Below, piece by piece: positions 8,305 to 18,769 of a stretch of 47,637 nt of DNA (the stretch's first letter is position 1; every line of letters starts with the position of its first letter). The position numbers and the translations under genes were made by a program. The notes under the pieces were generated by a model. It was not told the DNA's origin and did not search any database. It was given only the letters and a program-made list of their open reading frames with translations. This DNA comes from Draconibacterium sp. (GTDB lineage Bacteria; Bacteroidota; Bacteroidia; Bacteroidales; Prolixibacteraceae), in assembly GCA_016705335.1 (NCBI GenBank), contig JADIYN010000028.1, positions 1-47,637 of the forward strand. The letters run 5' to 3'.

Positions 8305-9354
8305 ATGAACAGGTTTATATTTGATAGTAGTTTAAAGTTTCGCATTTTCCGGCATGTGTTGTTTTTTCTGATGACAGTGTTGGTTTTTACTTCAGTATTA
8401 TTTATAAAAAACTATTCTGAAAGTTTTGTAAACGCTTTGTGGATTGTGCTCAGCAATGCTGTTTTCTTTTTTGTTATGCGTACATAACTATCTTTTGCTT
8501 ATCCCCGAAATCTTACTCACAAAAAAATAGGCCTATTTGTTTTGCTTTTTTTACTTGTTGGAATCGCGCTTTCGGCATTAAAACTTCTTGTATCCGATCA
8601 AATTTTCTATTACTCAATATCTCCTGAAAATATAAACCGAAAAGGGATTTTTAACCTGCGTTTTATAATTGTCAACACAAAGGACATGACTTTTATAGTT
8701 GCACTGTTTTGTATTGCCAAATACATCAAGGATTTTTTTTATGCCGAAAAAGTGCGCGAATTGGTGGCAATTGAAACAAAAGAAGCGCAACTAAAACTAA
8801 TTCAATCCCAGTTCGACCCACATTTTTTGTTCAATACAATAAATAATCTGTATGCAATTTCATTATTAGACCCATCAAAAACAATTAAGGTTATCAGCAG
8901 AATAAAAACTGTGTTGAAATACATTATCGACGAAATTCAAAAAGAATTGGTTGATCTTAATAGTGAAATTGAACTTGTGAATAATTATATTCAGCTTGAA
9001 AAAATGAGGTATGGAAGCCGTTTGAACGTGAGTTTGAATGTTGACGAAAACCTTCATGCGCATAAAATTCCTCCATTGATTTTGTTTTACCTTATTGAAA
9101 ACAGTTTTAAACATGGAAGCAGTTTAGATGCCGGGTCGCCATGGATAAACGCTGAAATTAAAACCGGAGCAGATAAAATTATTCTGCTTGTTGAAAATAG
9201 CAAACCTTCCAATCCGGTTATTGCCAGCCAAAACGAAGTTCAGTTGAAACATCTTCGAAAACGACTGGATATCATATATAAACCAAATGGTTATGATTTA
9301 AAAATCAGCAACAACGAAAATTCATATAAAGTTTATGTCGAATTAAACCTGTAA
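8305..9354 (+). CDS. LytS-type sensor histidine kinase (second of three), two compensating frameshifts
   Basis: About 349 residues and closely related to the preceding kinase. The first 58 codons and the last 270 are in the same frame, but about 45 bases around 8480-8525 read through only in another frame (HNYLLLIPEILLTKK), with the return at the A7 run near 8521-8527; this pair of shifts is typical of sequencing error. The H-box is QFDPHFLFNTINNLYAI, so the phospho-acceptor His is kept although the flanking His of the first kinase is Asp here. The N-box is ENSFKHG and the G-box region is LKHLRKRLDIIY. Four membrane segments precede the core. Predicted to act with the LytTR regulator at 10484. 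Confidence 0.8.
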
Positions 9355-9356
9355 AA

Positions 9357-10394
9357 TTGGAACTGCAAAAAATACATATCGACAGGAAAAATATTCTTTT
9401 TCACTCGGCATTTTGGCTGAGCTGGATCATAGCGTTTACAATAATTCAAAGCATTGGCGGAGGCCCACGCCAGTATTTTGTTTGGTTAATGTACTACTTT
9501 ATTACCTTGCCCATTTTTGTTGCACATACCTATCTGATTGCGTACTGGCTTTTACCTAAAACCTTTTTTAAGGGCAAAAACTGGCTTGCATTTATAGGTA
9601 TATCTGCATTTCTTATAGTTTTTTCAGTAATTGAATTGATTGTAAGCAACGAAGTGGTTTTCAGAATATTTGATGAAAGTAAAATGTTCGAAAAGGGATA
9701 CTTAAACTTGTCGAATATAGTTATCAGCGGCATAGGAAATCAATATATTATTTTGGTTTTTTTAGCGATAAAGGTTTGGCAATCGTGGTATTATTCAAAA
9801 AAACAAACTGCCGGACTAATGCAAATTAAAATTGAAACCGAACTTGAAATTTACAGGTTTCAGTTGCAGCCAAAACTGATATTGGCGATGGTTGAGGAAT
9901 TGGAAACTGTAGCAAAAAAGGAGCATGATAAACTGCCGCAATTGATTGTGAAAATGTCAGGATTTTTAAATCATTTTCTTTTTGAAATTAAAGATGAACT
10001 GATCCCTTTGAGTCTTGAAGTTAAACTTATTAGTGAGTTTATCGACATTCATAAATTTGCAATAGGCAAGCGGTGTAACTTTAGTTTAATTGTCAACGGA
10101 AACCTTCATGCACACGTTTGTCCGCCACTTTTGCTTCTTCCGGTAATAAATAGTGCGTTAAAAGTGGTTTACGGCTGTAACAATACATTCGAAAATACTG
10201 TCATTATAAAAGCGGAGAAAAAATATCTGCTGTTTACTTTCATGTTTTGGAGCGAAGAAGATTTTAGTTTAAAAAACAATACAGATTCAGAAATAATAAA
10301 AAAAAGGCTGATGTTTAATTTCCCGTCAAAGCACAGGATTATTGAAAACACGGATGCCAATTTTGCCGAAATTAGTTTGGAAATTTTTAGTTGA
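9357..10394 (+). CDS. LytS-like membrane pseudokinase (third of three)
   Basis: 345 residues with the architecture of the two kinases before it: four membrane segments (residues about 12-140), a linker, then the kinase region. The H-box has decayed to FQLQPKLILAMVEELE, with Lys173 where the phospho-acceptor His should be, and the N-box is PVINSALKVVYG, keeping N265 but losing the Lys-His-Gly part. No clear G-box remains. It therefore probably cannot autophosphorylate; the open frame is intact over its full length, so it is likely a maintained pseudokinase that could heterodimerise with its neighbours. The start is probably TTG at 9357, two bases after the previous stop; no early ATG exists in frame. 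Confidence 0.75.
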   Translation: MELQKIHIDRKNILFHSAFWLSWIIAFTIIQSIGGGPRQYFVWLMYYFITLPIFVAHTYLIAYWLLPKTFFKGKNWLAFIGISAFLIVFSVIELIVSNEVVFRIFDESKMFEKGYLNLSNIVISGIGNQYIILVFLAIKVWQSWYYSKKQTAGLMQIKIETELEIYRFQLQPKLILAMVEELETVAKKEHDKLPQLIVKMSGFLNHFLFEIKDELIPLSLEVKLISEFIDIHKFAIGKRCNFSLIVNGNLHAHVCPPLLLLPVINSALKVVYGCNNTFENTVIIKAEKKYLLFTFMFWSEEDFSLKNNTDSEIIKKRLMFNFPSKHRIIENTDANFAEISLEIFS

Positions 10395-10483
10395 ACAGAA
10401 CAACCCTGAAAACAAAGTGTCGTATTTTATATTGCCTTTTCAGAAAACAGAATAAATATTAAACAGAAACAAAAAGCAAAAAA

Positions 10484-11221
10484 ATGAAAACAAAATGCCT
10501 GATAGTTGACGACGAGCCTCTTGCCCGCGACTTAATGCGTAATCACATTGAAAAACTTGACAATTTCGAAATTGTTTGTGAATGTGGCGATGCCATGAAA
10601 GCATTAAAAGAATTACGTGATCAGAAAATAGACCTTATGTTTATGGATCTTCAGATGCCTCAAATTACGGGTATCGAATTTCTGAAAATACTTAAAAATC
10701 CACCTAAAGTAATTATTACCACCGCCTATCGCGAATATGCCGTCGATGGATTTGAACTCGATGTGGTTGATTACCTTTTAAAACCCATAACTTTCGAGCG
10801 GTTTCTGAAATCAGTAAACAAGTATTATCAAATAACTCAGGACGAAAGTACAGTCACAACGCCGGTTTCTGAAGTAATTCAGCCCGCTGAACCTTTTATT
10901 TATGTAAAGGAAAATAAAAGGGTCATAAAAGTACTTTTAAACGAAATATTATATGTAGAAGGTTTGAGCGAATATGTTCAGATTTACACCGACAAGAAAA
11001 AAATTATAACAAAAACCACACTGGCAAGCCTGGAGGAAAAATTACCAGGAGAAAGTTTTCTGCGAATTCATAAATCATTTATAGTATCGCTTTACCGGAT
11101 TGAAGCATTTACAGCCAGCACAATTGAGGTTCCGGGAAAAGAACTGCCGATAGGAAGGAGTTTTAAAAATTCTGTTTTTCATGCACTTCAGCAAAATGGA
11201 AGTCTGCCCGGTAATATTTGA
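10484..11221 (+). CDS. LytTR-family response regulator
   Basis: 245 residues. The receiver domain (1-120) has the acidic pair D9-D10, the phospho-acceptor D55 in LMFMDLQMP, the Thr switch in VIITTAYREYAVDGF and the conserved Lys in DYLLKP. A LytTR DNA-binding domain follows (about 140-240): FIYVKENKRV, ILYVEGLSEYVQIYT, FLRIHKSFIV, and GRSFKN near the end. Such regulators act with LytS-type kinases and bind imperfect direct repeats. It is the last gene after three tandem kinases on the same strand, 90 bases after the third, making it the natural partner of that set. Target genes are not evident. Confidence 0.92.
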   Translation: MKTKCLIVDDEPLARDLMRNHIEKLDNFEIVCECGDAMKALKELRDQKIDLMFMDLQMPQITGIEFLKILKNPPKVIITTAYREYAVDGFELDVVDYLLKPITFERFLKSVNKYYQITQDESTVTTPVSEVIQPAEPFIYVKENKRVIKVLLNEILYVEGLSEYVQIYTDKKKIITKTTLASLEEKLPGESFLRIHKSFIVSLYRIEAFTASTIEVPGKELPIGRSFKNSVFHALQQNGSLPGNI

Positions 11222-11367
11222 TAAATTCATGGATAATTGACACTAAAAAAATTGGGTGACCAATTTTAATGGATTTATGTGTTTTAAATGTTACCGTAAG
11301 GGGATTTTTTTAATCGAAACAATCCGTTTTGAAACAATTGAATAAATTTACACCAAATCAATTGATA

Positions 11368-12180
11368 ATGGATTTATTACCAGTACATAAGTATTTTATT
11401 CTGAACGGAGAACTGAATAGCGTTAAACAGTTTATATCAGGCGAAAATGAAGGCGGAATTTACGAAGTTTTGCGCGTTGTAAACGGAAATCCCCTGTTTT
11501 TGGAAGATCATCTTCATAGACTTTTCCATTCGGCGCAACTGGCTGGGAAAAATATTGGATACTCTGAATCACAAATCAGCGATTTTCTGATGAATTTGAT
11601 TGAAAAAAACAAAGCCACATTTGGGAACATTTTAATATCCTGTAAAATAAACCTCGAAGCGTTTTTTATTGCGCATGTTTATCCAACCGACAAAATGTAC
11701 AAAGAGGGCGTAATTTGCGGTATCCTTAAAGCTGAACGCGAAAATCCAAACGCCAAGGTGTTACAAACCAGTTTGCGTAAAAAAGCAGATATAATTATTT
11801 CTGAAAAAGGATTTTTCGAAGTAATACTTGTCAATCATCTTGGTAAAATTACTGAAGGTAGCCGCAGCAACATTTTCTTTGTTTCAGAAAACAAAATAGT
11901 TACGTCACCTGCAAATCGGGTTTTGGTTGGTATAACAAGACAAAAAACAATTCAAATGGCCGGTGAACTGAATATTACAGTTGATGAAAGAGAGGTGAAT
12001 TTCAGCGAACTTCAGTCTTTCGATGCAGCATTTATTACCGGCACTTCACCAAAAATTCTCCCAATTTTGAAAATTGATGCGTTTAAATTCAATCCACAAA
12101 ACCTAATTGTCGGGCAATTAATGAAAAAGTATGATGAGCTGATTGATAAGTACGTTAAAAAATCGATTGCACACGTGTAA
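11368..12180 (+). CDS. Class IV PLP-dependent aminotransferase
   Basis: About 270 residues of fold-type IV, as in branched-chain aminotransferase (IlvE), D-amino-acid aminotransferase and aminodeoxychorismate lyase (PabC). Evidence: EVLRVVNGNPLFLEDHLHRL near the N-terminus, the Lys-containing SLRKKAD segment expected to bind PLP, and the conserved ITEGSRSNIFFV and TGTSPKILPI blocks. The class IV signature is convincing, but the substrate cannot be fixed; the short length and neighbour-free context fit either PabC-like lyase or an amino-acid aminotransferase. An upstream TTG at 11329 is possible, but the ATG at 11368 fits the family start better. Confidence 0.8.
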   Translation: MDLLPVHKYFILNGELNSVKQFISGENEGGIYEVLRVVNGNPLFLEDHLHRLFHSAQLAGKNIGYSESQISDFLMNLIEKNKATFGNILISCKINLEAFFIAHVYPTDKMYKEGVICGILKAERENPNAKVLQTSLRKKADIIISEKGFFEVILVNHLGKITEGSRSNIFFVSENKIVTSPANRVLVGITRQKTIQMAGELNITVDEREVNFSELQSFDAAFITGTSPKILPILKIDAFKFNPQNLIVGQLMKKYDELIDKYVKKSIAHV

Positions 12181-12215
12181 TCCCGACTTCAAAATAATCC
12201 ATAATCAATCCAATA

Positions 12216-13478
12216 TTATTCAAATCTTTCAGGTTGTCCGGTGGAAGCCAGCACTGCACTCCATGCAAGACCTGTAGTTTCCATGGTTTTTGTGCGGTTT
12301 GAAAGTAACTCAATGGGTATATGAATAAATTTGTCGTGCAGGTAACCAATAACCAAACCTGTCTTTCCAGCCATTGCTGCATGAACGGCATTACGTGCAA
12401 ACAGATCACATAAAATGGAGTCTTCAGCGTTTGCCGGACTGCTGCGGATAATGTAACTCGGGTTGATATATCTCATAACTACGGATATTTTTTCAGCTTC
12501 GAAAAAACTTTCAATCTTATTGCATAAAAAGTGACCAATATCTTTGAGCAAAATATTGCCCGATGAGTCACGTTCAGCATCAGTACCTTCAAGTAAATCC
12601 TGTCCGGCTCCTTCAGCAACAACAATAAGCGCATGTTTTCTATCGAGAATGCGTTTTTTAAGTGCAGCCAAAAAACCACCGGGACCATCTAATTTAAACG
12701 GAACTTCGGGAACGAGCGTGAAATTAACATCCTGGCTGGCAACAGTTGCGCCGGCAGCAATAAATCCTGCATGCCTTCCCATCAGTTTAACAAGTGAAAT
12801 TCCATTCTCAACGCTGCGGGATTCAATATGCGCCCTGTCGAGTACCATTTGTGACTCCTCAACCGCCGTTACATAGCCAAATGTTCGCGATACAAAGGCA
12901 ACATCATTGTCAATGGTTTTTGGGATTCCAACTACCGACAACGGATATTCTCGTTTTTTTGCCTCCTGATAAAGCGCATTTCCGCCTCGTTGGGTTCCAT
13001 CGCCACCTATTGTGAATAAAATATTGACCCCAAGATTTATAAGATTATCTACTGCCCGTTCAATATCAACAGGTCCACGTGAAGTACCCAGCACCGTGCC
13101 ACCATCTTTATGAATGTCATCAACAAAATCGTTTGTAAGATGAATTGGTTTGTTGCTGCAGTCGGGGTCAAGGCCCTGGTAACCACCTCTGAAACCAATT
13201 ACATCTTCAATTCCGTAAGCATATTTAAGTTCATTAAAAAGGGAGCGGATAACGTCATTCAAACCTGGACAAAGACCACCACATGTTACAATTCCGGCGC
13301 GTGTTTTTGACGGATCGAAAAATAATTTCCCGCGAGGGCCTGCCAGTTCGAATTGTAAACCTGTATTTATTGTTGAATCAACATGGTGTACAATATGCTC
13401 AGGAACACGGAGATCGTCGTTGATAATGCGGGTTATTGGAGACGTAAATAAGGCTTCACCAAGATGGGTAATATTCAT
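12216..13478 (-). CDS. pfkA: ATP-dependent 6-phosphofructokinase
   Basis: Phosphorylates fructose 6-phosphate in glycolysis. 420 residues, the longer form related to plant and protist PFKs. Motifs: GIVTCGGLCPGLNDVIR, GFRGGYQGL, LGTSRGP, GGDGTQRGG, IPKTIDNDV, then VKLMGRHAGFIA and AEGAGQD. The nucleotide site is GGDGT; a Gly at this place indicates ATP use, whereas pyrophosphate-dependent enzymes have Asp (GGDDT). The PKTIDND Lys is shared with PPi enzymes and with plant-type ATP enzymes. Start set at MNITHLG (13478); the open frame continues upstream without conserved sequence. Single-gene unit on the minus strand. Confidence 0.9.
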   Translation of the reverse strand: MNITHLGEALFTSPITRIINDDLRVPEHIVHHVDSTINTGLQFELAGPRGKLFFDPSKTRAGIVTCGGLCPGLNDVIRSLFNELKYAYGIEDVIGFRGGYQGLDPDCSNKPIHLTNDFVDDIHKDGGTVLGTSRGPVDIERAVDNLINLGVNILFTIGGDGTQRGGNALYQEAKKREYPLSVVGIPKTIDNDVAFVSRTFGYVTAVEESQMVLDRAHIESRSVENGISLVKLMGRHAGFIAAGATVASQDVNFTLVPEVPFKLDGPGGFLAALKKRILDRKHALIVVAEGAGQDLLEGTDAERDSSGNILLKDIGHFLCNKIESFFEAEKISVVMRYINPSYIIRSSPANAEDSILCDLFARNAVHAAMAGKTGLVIGYLHDKFIHIPIELLSNRTKTMETTGLAWSAVLASTGQPERFE

Positions 13479-13837
13479 TTTAACGTTTTTTGATGTGCCA
13501 AAAATAAACAAAAAGTATGTAGTGCAGAAATAAGGAAATAATAGAAGTGTCATTAATACATGACACAAATTATCAACTTCCTGGTTTTCAGTTAATATGA
13601 GGCTGGTCATTTCATTCGTTCCAAATCAATTCCGGAATGGTGTAGCTCAACACTCCCAATCGAATTAAGTTTCATTTTGCTTGAAATAAGAGGAAACATG
13701 CAAAAACGACATACCCGAAACTAAAATAAGAACAAACGGTAATAACAGACCATATCCACAAAGTGGTGATATGATTTTTAAAACCTGCCTTGCATTCAGG
13801 GAGGCTTTTGGGCATCAGTACATTTCAAAATAAATGT
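13479..13837. other. Intergenic stretch without recognised genes
   Basis: About 360 bases between pfkA (minus) and the terminator of the ThuA-like gene (minus). It should hold the pfkA promoter, but I see no convincing -7/-33 pair and no coding sequence. Confidence 0.5.
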
Positions 13838-13873
13838 AAAAGCCTGTAAAACAAATATTTTTACAGGCTTTTG
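13838..13873. terminator. Bidirectional intrinsic terminator
   Basis: AAAGCCTGTAAAA and TTTTACAGGCTTT form a perfect stem with a short AT loop, flanked by A and T runs on both sides. It ends the minus-strand ThuA-like gene. Confidence 0.8.
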
Positions 13874-13900
13874 AAGTTAGTCCTTTTAAATAATATGATT

Positions 13901-14862
13901 CTATTTCTTTAAAACAAAAGTCCTGCTTTTTGATTCATCTGCAGTTGGAAAATCATCAGGAATCGGGATAGTAACTTTACCTGTTGCCGCCCACTCAACA
14001 CCCCGTAAAAAGGAAATGATGAAACCTACACTTTCGCACGAATAATCGTCGTGGCCAAGTGTTGTATGAAAAATACGTCCTTTACCATAAGTAAGCGCCA
14101 TTAACATGGGTTCATGCCTGTCGGTTGGCGCTTTTCCCGACATGTCTTTTCCTGTAGCCAGAATGATCATGTTTTCGCCCGGGCCACGTAGTTTTGCATA
14201 ACATTCGTCTTTAGCCGACAACCAAACCGCCGGCATTCCTTTGGTAATGGGGTGATCGGGAACACGAACTGTTATTGGAATAATATGTTGCGGGCCATGT
14301 GATCCGGCACTTCCGGGCGAATCATCGCGTTTTAGTTCGCCTTCGTTGGTGTAATATACATACGGCCCGTTTTTTTCATTGCGATCGCCCCAGCCGCCAA
14401 GACCAATCATTTTGTTGTATTCAAGCCAGTCGGGAAAAGAGTTGTCCGCCGCATGAACCGATACAAAACCACCACCGGCTTTCATAAAATCTTCTAATTC
14501 TTTTGTGTTGATTCAGGCCAATCAGCTGCTTTCCAACCAAAGTTTGAAACCACAACATCATATTTTTTGAATTTTGGTGCAAAATTAGGGTCGGTTTTTG
14601 GCTCCGGTAATTCCTGTGTTTCACCAACTCCGGCCAAGGGCAAAAAAGCTTTTTCGCGCTCTGCTTTCCAGGTGTAGGCAGTGCGGTCGATATCAACTGT
14701 AAACAAACCTGTTTCTTCAAGGTATTGTTTCATCATTATCGTCGATTTTGGCCACACTTCGTGGTTATTTTGCCCGTCAACAATCAGCACTTTTATTTTT
14801 TTTGCTTCGCCCGAAAAAGCGAAAATCATTATTAACGATAATGCGAGTAAAAACCTTTTCAT
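13901..14862 (-). CDS. Secreted ThuA-like domain protein, one frameshift
   Basis: About 320 residues. A signal peptide (MKRFLLALSLIMIFAFSGEA) is followed by the ThuA/trehalose-utilisation-like fold, related to class I glutamine amidotransferases: KVLIVDGQNNHEVW, YDVVVSNFGW, then GGGFVSVHAADNSF, YAKLRGPGENMIILATG, HEPMLMALTYGKGRIFHTTLGHD. The frame is lost near 14500 (TCA-ACA-CAAAAG should continue into a KELEDFMKAGGG-like segment), a likely sequencing error. Family members sit in sugar-utilisation loci and in secreted multi-domain proteins of Bacteroidota; their enzymatic role is poorly defined. Ends at the strong terminator near 13855. Confidence 0.82.
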
Positions 14863-14938
14863 AATTATTTTTAGTTTGAATTATTTTCTTTTCTATGCTG
14901 TATTTGTTGTCCACTAAATAACGCTGTCCAGTCTGAAG

Positions 14939-14976
14939 ACGTTGACAGGTTATTGGCAGTCATGACTTGTCAGCGT
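14939..14976. repeat. Short inverted repeat ACGTTGACA / TGTCAGCGT
   Basis: ACGTTGACA (14939-14947) and TGTCAGCGT (14968-14976) are inverted with one mismatch and 20 bases between. It lies upstream of the ThuA-like gene and downstream of the adenosyltransferase gene. A similar ACTGTCA/TGACAGT pair occurs at 23210-23235. Function unknown. Confidence 0.35.
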
Positions 14977-15083
14977 TTGAAGCTCCTAACATAGTCGCCC
15001 CAATTGCATTAAAACCTGTACTCGCAAACTGTAACCCGCAATCCTAAACTTTGAACTTTGAGCTTTGAACTTTAAACTCTACT

Positions 15084-15632
15084 CTATTCCTTCTTCCACC
15101 CAACCTCTTCCAACCCGCTGTCGAAAGTTAGTTTTCGTGCCAAAACAAAAAAGAAATCAGACAAACGATTGATGTAAATTATTGTTTCAGTACTTACTTT
15201 TGAGTGCTCGGCAAACTGCAGAATCCGGCGTTCCGCCCTTCGGCAAACCGTCCGTGCTACATGGCATTGTGCCGCTGCAAAATTACCTCCCGGTAAAACA
15301 AAATGGTTCAATTCGGGTAACTGACTTTGATATTCATCAATGGCAACTTCAATATCGTTTATGTTTTCAGCGGTAATTGAAAGGGTTGCTGTAAACGCTT
15401 CTCCTTTTTCATCCGAAGCCAACAGCGAACCGATATTAAACAGCTTGTTCTGTATTTGATAAAGTGTTTCAACTACATTTTCAGGTAAATCCGACGATAT
15501 TATGACTCCGATTGTTGAATTTAATTCATCAATCGTGCCATAAGCCTCAAGCCTCAAATCATATTTTTTCACGCGGTTTCCTCCTACCAATCCTGTTGTT
15601 CCGTCATCACCGGTTTTAGTGTATATCTTCAA
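15084..15632 (-). CDS. pduO: PduO-type cob(I)alamin adenosyltransferase
   Basis: Transfers the adenosyl group of ATP to cob(I)alamin, making adenosylcobalamin. 182 residues, the usual length. Family motifs: the N-terminal TKTGDDGTTGLVGGNRV ATP loop, AYGTIDELNS, and near the C-terminus ARTVCRRAERR and YINRLSDFFFVLAR. No cobalamin biosynthesis genes are adjacent; the gene lies 16 bases downstream of an ABC ATPase gene on the same strand, so the two may be cotranscribed, though no functional link is evident. Confidence 0.93.
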   Translation of the reverse strand: MKIYTKTGDDGTTGLVGGNRVKKYDLRLEAYGTIDELNSTIGVIISSDLPENVVETLYQIQNKLFNIGSLLASDEKGEAFTATLSITAENINDIEVAIDEYQSQLPELNHFVLPGGNFAAAQCHVARTVCRRAERRILQFAEHSKVSTETIIYINRLSDFFFVLARKLTFDSGLEEVGWKKE

Positions 15633-15648
15633 TTTTTTTCAGTTAAAA

Positions 15649-16351
15649 TTAATAAATGGGATTTGGGTTTATTTCATCCGATTCAACTTCGCCGTCTTTT
15701 AAATGAATAATGCGGTGGGCGTGCATTGCAATATCATGCTCGTGTGTAACCATCACCAAGGTGTTTCCTTTTCTGTGTATTTCGGCAAAAAGTTTCATTA
15801 TTTCCTCTGAAATTTTGGAGTCTAAGTTTCCTGTTGGTTCATCGGCCAACAGAAGCGCAGGACTGTTAACAAGAGCGCGTGCAATTGCTACCCTTTGCCG
15901 TTGCCCACCCGAAAGTTCGTTGGGGCGGTGCGTCATTCTGTCCGCAAGCCCAACTTCAGTCAAAGTGTTTTCAGCCATTTGCTTGCGTTCAGCTTTTCTT
16001 TTTCCGGCATAAATCAAAGGCAGCATCACGTTTTCCAAAGCAGTATTTCGCGGAAGTAAATTAAACACTTGAAAAACAAAGCCAATTTCAGAGTTCCTGA
16101 TTTCGGCCAAAGAATCATCGGTCATCCGGCTCACATCTTTACCGTTCAAAATATAAGTTCCGCTGGTGGGTGTGTCCAAACAGCCGATAATATTCATCAG
16201 CGTTGATTTTCCCCGAACCTGAAGCGCCCATAATCGCAACATATTCGCCTTTATAAATGTCGAGCGAAACCGAACGTAACGCACGAACAATCTGTGTCCC
16301 AACTTTATAGTTTTTTACAATAGACTCTAAATGGATAATTTTGTGTTTCAT
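15649..16351 (-). CDS. ABC transporter ATP-binding protein (MacB/LolD type), one frameshift
   Basis: About 234 residues. Walker A is broken: ASGSGK then the frame slips at the four-base T run at 16207-16210 (AAAA on the coding strand); removing one base restores GSGKSTLMNIIGCLD. The rest is intact: QVFNLLPRNTALENV (Q-loop), LSGGQRQRVAIARAL (signature), LLLADEPTGNLDS (Walker B and D-loop), VTHEHD (H-loop). The LNGKDVSRM and CLDTPTSG segments are typical of the LolD/MacB/FtsE group that powers lipoprotein or macrolide export with FtsX-like permeases. No permease gene lies next to it. The A4 slip is a sequencing-type error. Confidence 0.87.
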
Positions 16352-16652
16352 GAATATAGATTTAAAATCAGCACAGCTTTTATTGAATTGTTTCTGTTTT
16401 ATATGACGTAAAAATCGGATAAATATTTTTAATCTTTTGTACAAAAGCTGATTTTCTTTCGTTTTTTCAAAATTTTAACCAATTATTATGGAAAGTGGAA
16501 ACACTATTTAATTTGGAGATCGGAATACAATCTTCAACAGGATGTGCCTGCTTTATTAATCATTTTTGAAATTGATATTTAAAATCCTTTAAATCGGCAT
16601 TGAAAAGGAAATTCAAAATATTGTAATTTTCATTTTTAAGTATATTTGTCCT

Positions 16653-18751
16653 ATGTCCGAATTTCTTGATCAGGAAATAAAATATCTCCCCGGTGTTGGT
16701 CCCAAAAGGGCTGAATTGTTGTACAAGGAGTTGAAAATTAAAACTTTCAAGGATTTGATTTATTACTTCCCTTTCAAATACATAGACCGCACAAAATTTT
16801 ACAAAATCTCGGAAATTCATGCACAAATGCCGCTCATTCAAATCAGGGGTAAAATACAGTCGTTCGAGATGGTTGGCACGGGCAGCAAACAACGATTAAC
16901 CGCAAAATTTTTCGATGAAACCGGAAGCATTGAGTTGGTTTGGTTTAGTGCAATAAAGTGGCAAAAAGAAAACCTCAAAATTAATACTGAATATATTTTA
17001 TTCGGAAAGCCGTCAGAATTTGGTGGCAGAATTAGTGTTGTGCATCCCGATTTGGAAACCGAAGCCGAAAAGCAGCTAAAACCATCGGGACTTTTTCAGG
17101 GGTATTACATTACTTCCGAAAAAATGAAAAACACGTATGTAAACACCAAAACAATCAATAAATTACAACTTACACTTGCCAGTCTGGTCAAAGGAAAAAT
17201 CCCGGAAACACTGCCAAAATATTTAACCGAAAGATTAAAACTGATTCCGCTGGAAGAAGCATTAATCACAATTCATAAACCTGAAAATACCCACGATTTA
17301 AAAATGCAACTTTCAGGCTGAAATTTGAGGAACTGTTTTTTATACAACTGAAAATACTCGCATTAAAACACTACCGCGAAAACAAAAACAAGGGTTTCAG
17401 ATTTGCAAATGTGGGATTCAATTTCAATACTTTTTTTTCGAAATTTTTGCCTTTCGAATTGACAGACGCACAAAAAAAAGTTATAAAGGAAATAAGGCGC
17501 GATTTAAACCGGAACATACAAATGAACCGCTTGTTTCAGGGCGATGTGGGCAGCGGAAAAACGTTAGTTGCTTTAATGACAATGTTGATCGCCATCGACA
17601 ACGAATTTCAATGTGCTTTGATGGCGCCAACTGAAATATTGGCTCAACAGCATTTTAACTCGATCTCGAAATTCCTGAACGGGATGGATGTGAAAGTTGC
17701 TTTGTTAACAGGATCAACAAAAAGAAGGATCGGGTAGTTTTGCATGAAGCGCTTGAATCGGGGAAAATACAGATTTTAATTGGCACACATGCTTTAATTG
17801 AAGATAGTGGTTTTTAAAAATCTTGGACTTGTTGTTATCGACGAACAGCACCGTTTTGGGGTTGCACAACGCGCAAAACTGTGGCAAAAAAATGATATGA
17901 TTCCACCTCATATTCTTGTGATGACAGCAACGCCAATACCGCGAACACTGGCTATGACAGTTTACGGCGATTTGGATGTTTCGGTAATCGATGAATTGCC
18001 ACCCGGAAGAAAACCAATACAAACCATGCACTATTTTGAAAACCGGCGGCAGCAACTAAATAATTTTCTGAGAATGCAAATGGAAAAAGGCACGCAGATT
18101 TACATTGTCTATCCGTTGATTTCAGAATCGGAAAAAATGGATTTGAAAAATCTGGAAGAAGGTTACCGGCATGTTACCGAAGCTTTTCCGGATGTGAAAG
18201 TGAGTATGGTTCATGGGAAAATGAAACCTGTGATTAAAGAGAGCGCCATGCAGGCTTTTAAAAATGGCGAAACAAAAATTATGGTTGCAACAACTGTTAT
18301 CGAAGTTGGCGTTGATGTGCCAAATGCAGCAATAATGGTTATTGAAAGTGCCGAAAGGTTTGGGTTGTCGCAATTGCATCAATTGCGCGGTAGGGTGGGG
18401 CGAGGTGCCGAACAATCGTATTGCATTTTAATGTCTTCGTACAAAATTGGCCATGAAAGCCGCAAACGTTTGGAAACAATGGTTCGAACAAATGATGGTT
18501 TTGAAATTGCTGAAGTTGATATGAAATTACGTGGTCCAGGCGATATTGAAGGAACCCAGCAAAGTGGCATCGGTTTCGATCTGAAAATATCCAACCTTGG
18601 AAAAGATGGTGAAATTCTGCAACTTGCCCGAAATGTGGCTACTGACATTCTGGAAAAAGATCCCGTGCTACAAAACGGCGAAAACAGGGTTTTACTGCAT
18701 ACTTTAATGGCTTCAAAACAAACTGAATTTGACTGGAGTTTAATAAGCTGA
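16653..18751 (+). CDS. recG: ATP-dependent DNA helicase RecG, three frameshifts
   Basis: Branch-migration helicase for stalled forks and recombination intermediates, about 700 residues. N-terminal wedge domain with LPGVGPKRAELLYKEL and an OB-fold; then TDAQKKVIKEI, GDVGSGKTLVAL (Walker A), APTEILAQQHF, the RecG-typical DEQHRFGVAQRA box, MTATPIPRTLAM, MVHGKMKP, TTVIEVGVDVPNA and QLRGRVGRG (motif VI). The frame slips near 17318, again near 17730, and back near 17810 (GTGGTTTTT-AAAAA); the last two compensate. All helicase motifs are present, so a working gene is likely behind sequence errors. The next gene starts 18 bases after the stop. Confidence 0.92.
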
Positions 18752-18769
18752 GAAAACGGAAAATCATTT

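Noticed and set aside
13479..13610. N-terminal extension of phosphofructokinase
   Set aside because: The extra 44 codons lack family sequence; MNITHLG at 13478 fits better.
15040..15080. Repeated TTTGAACTTTGAGC-like words
   Set aside because: A short low-complexity tandem of CTTTGAAC words; too short and irregular for a functional call.
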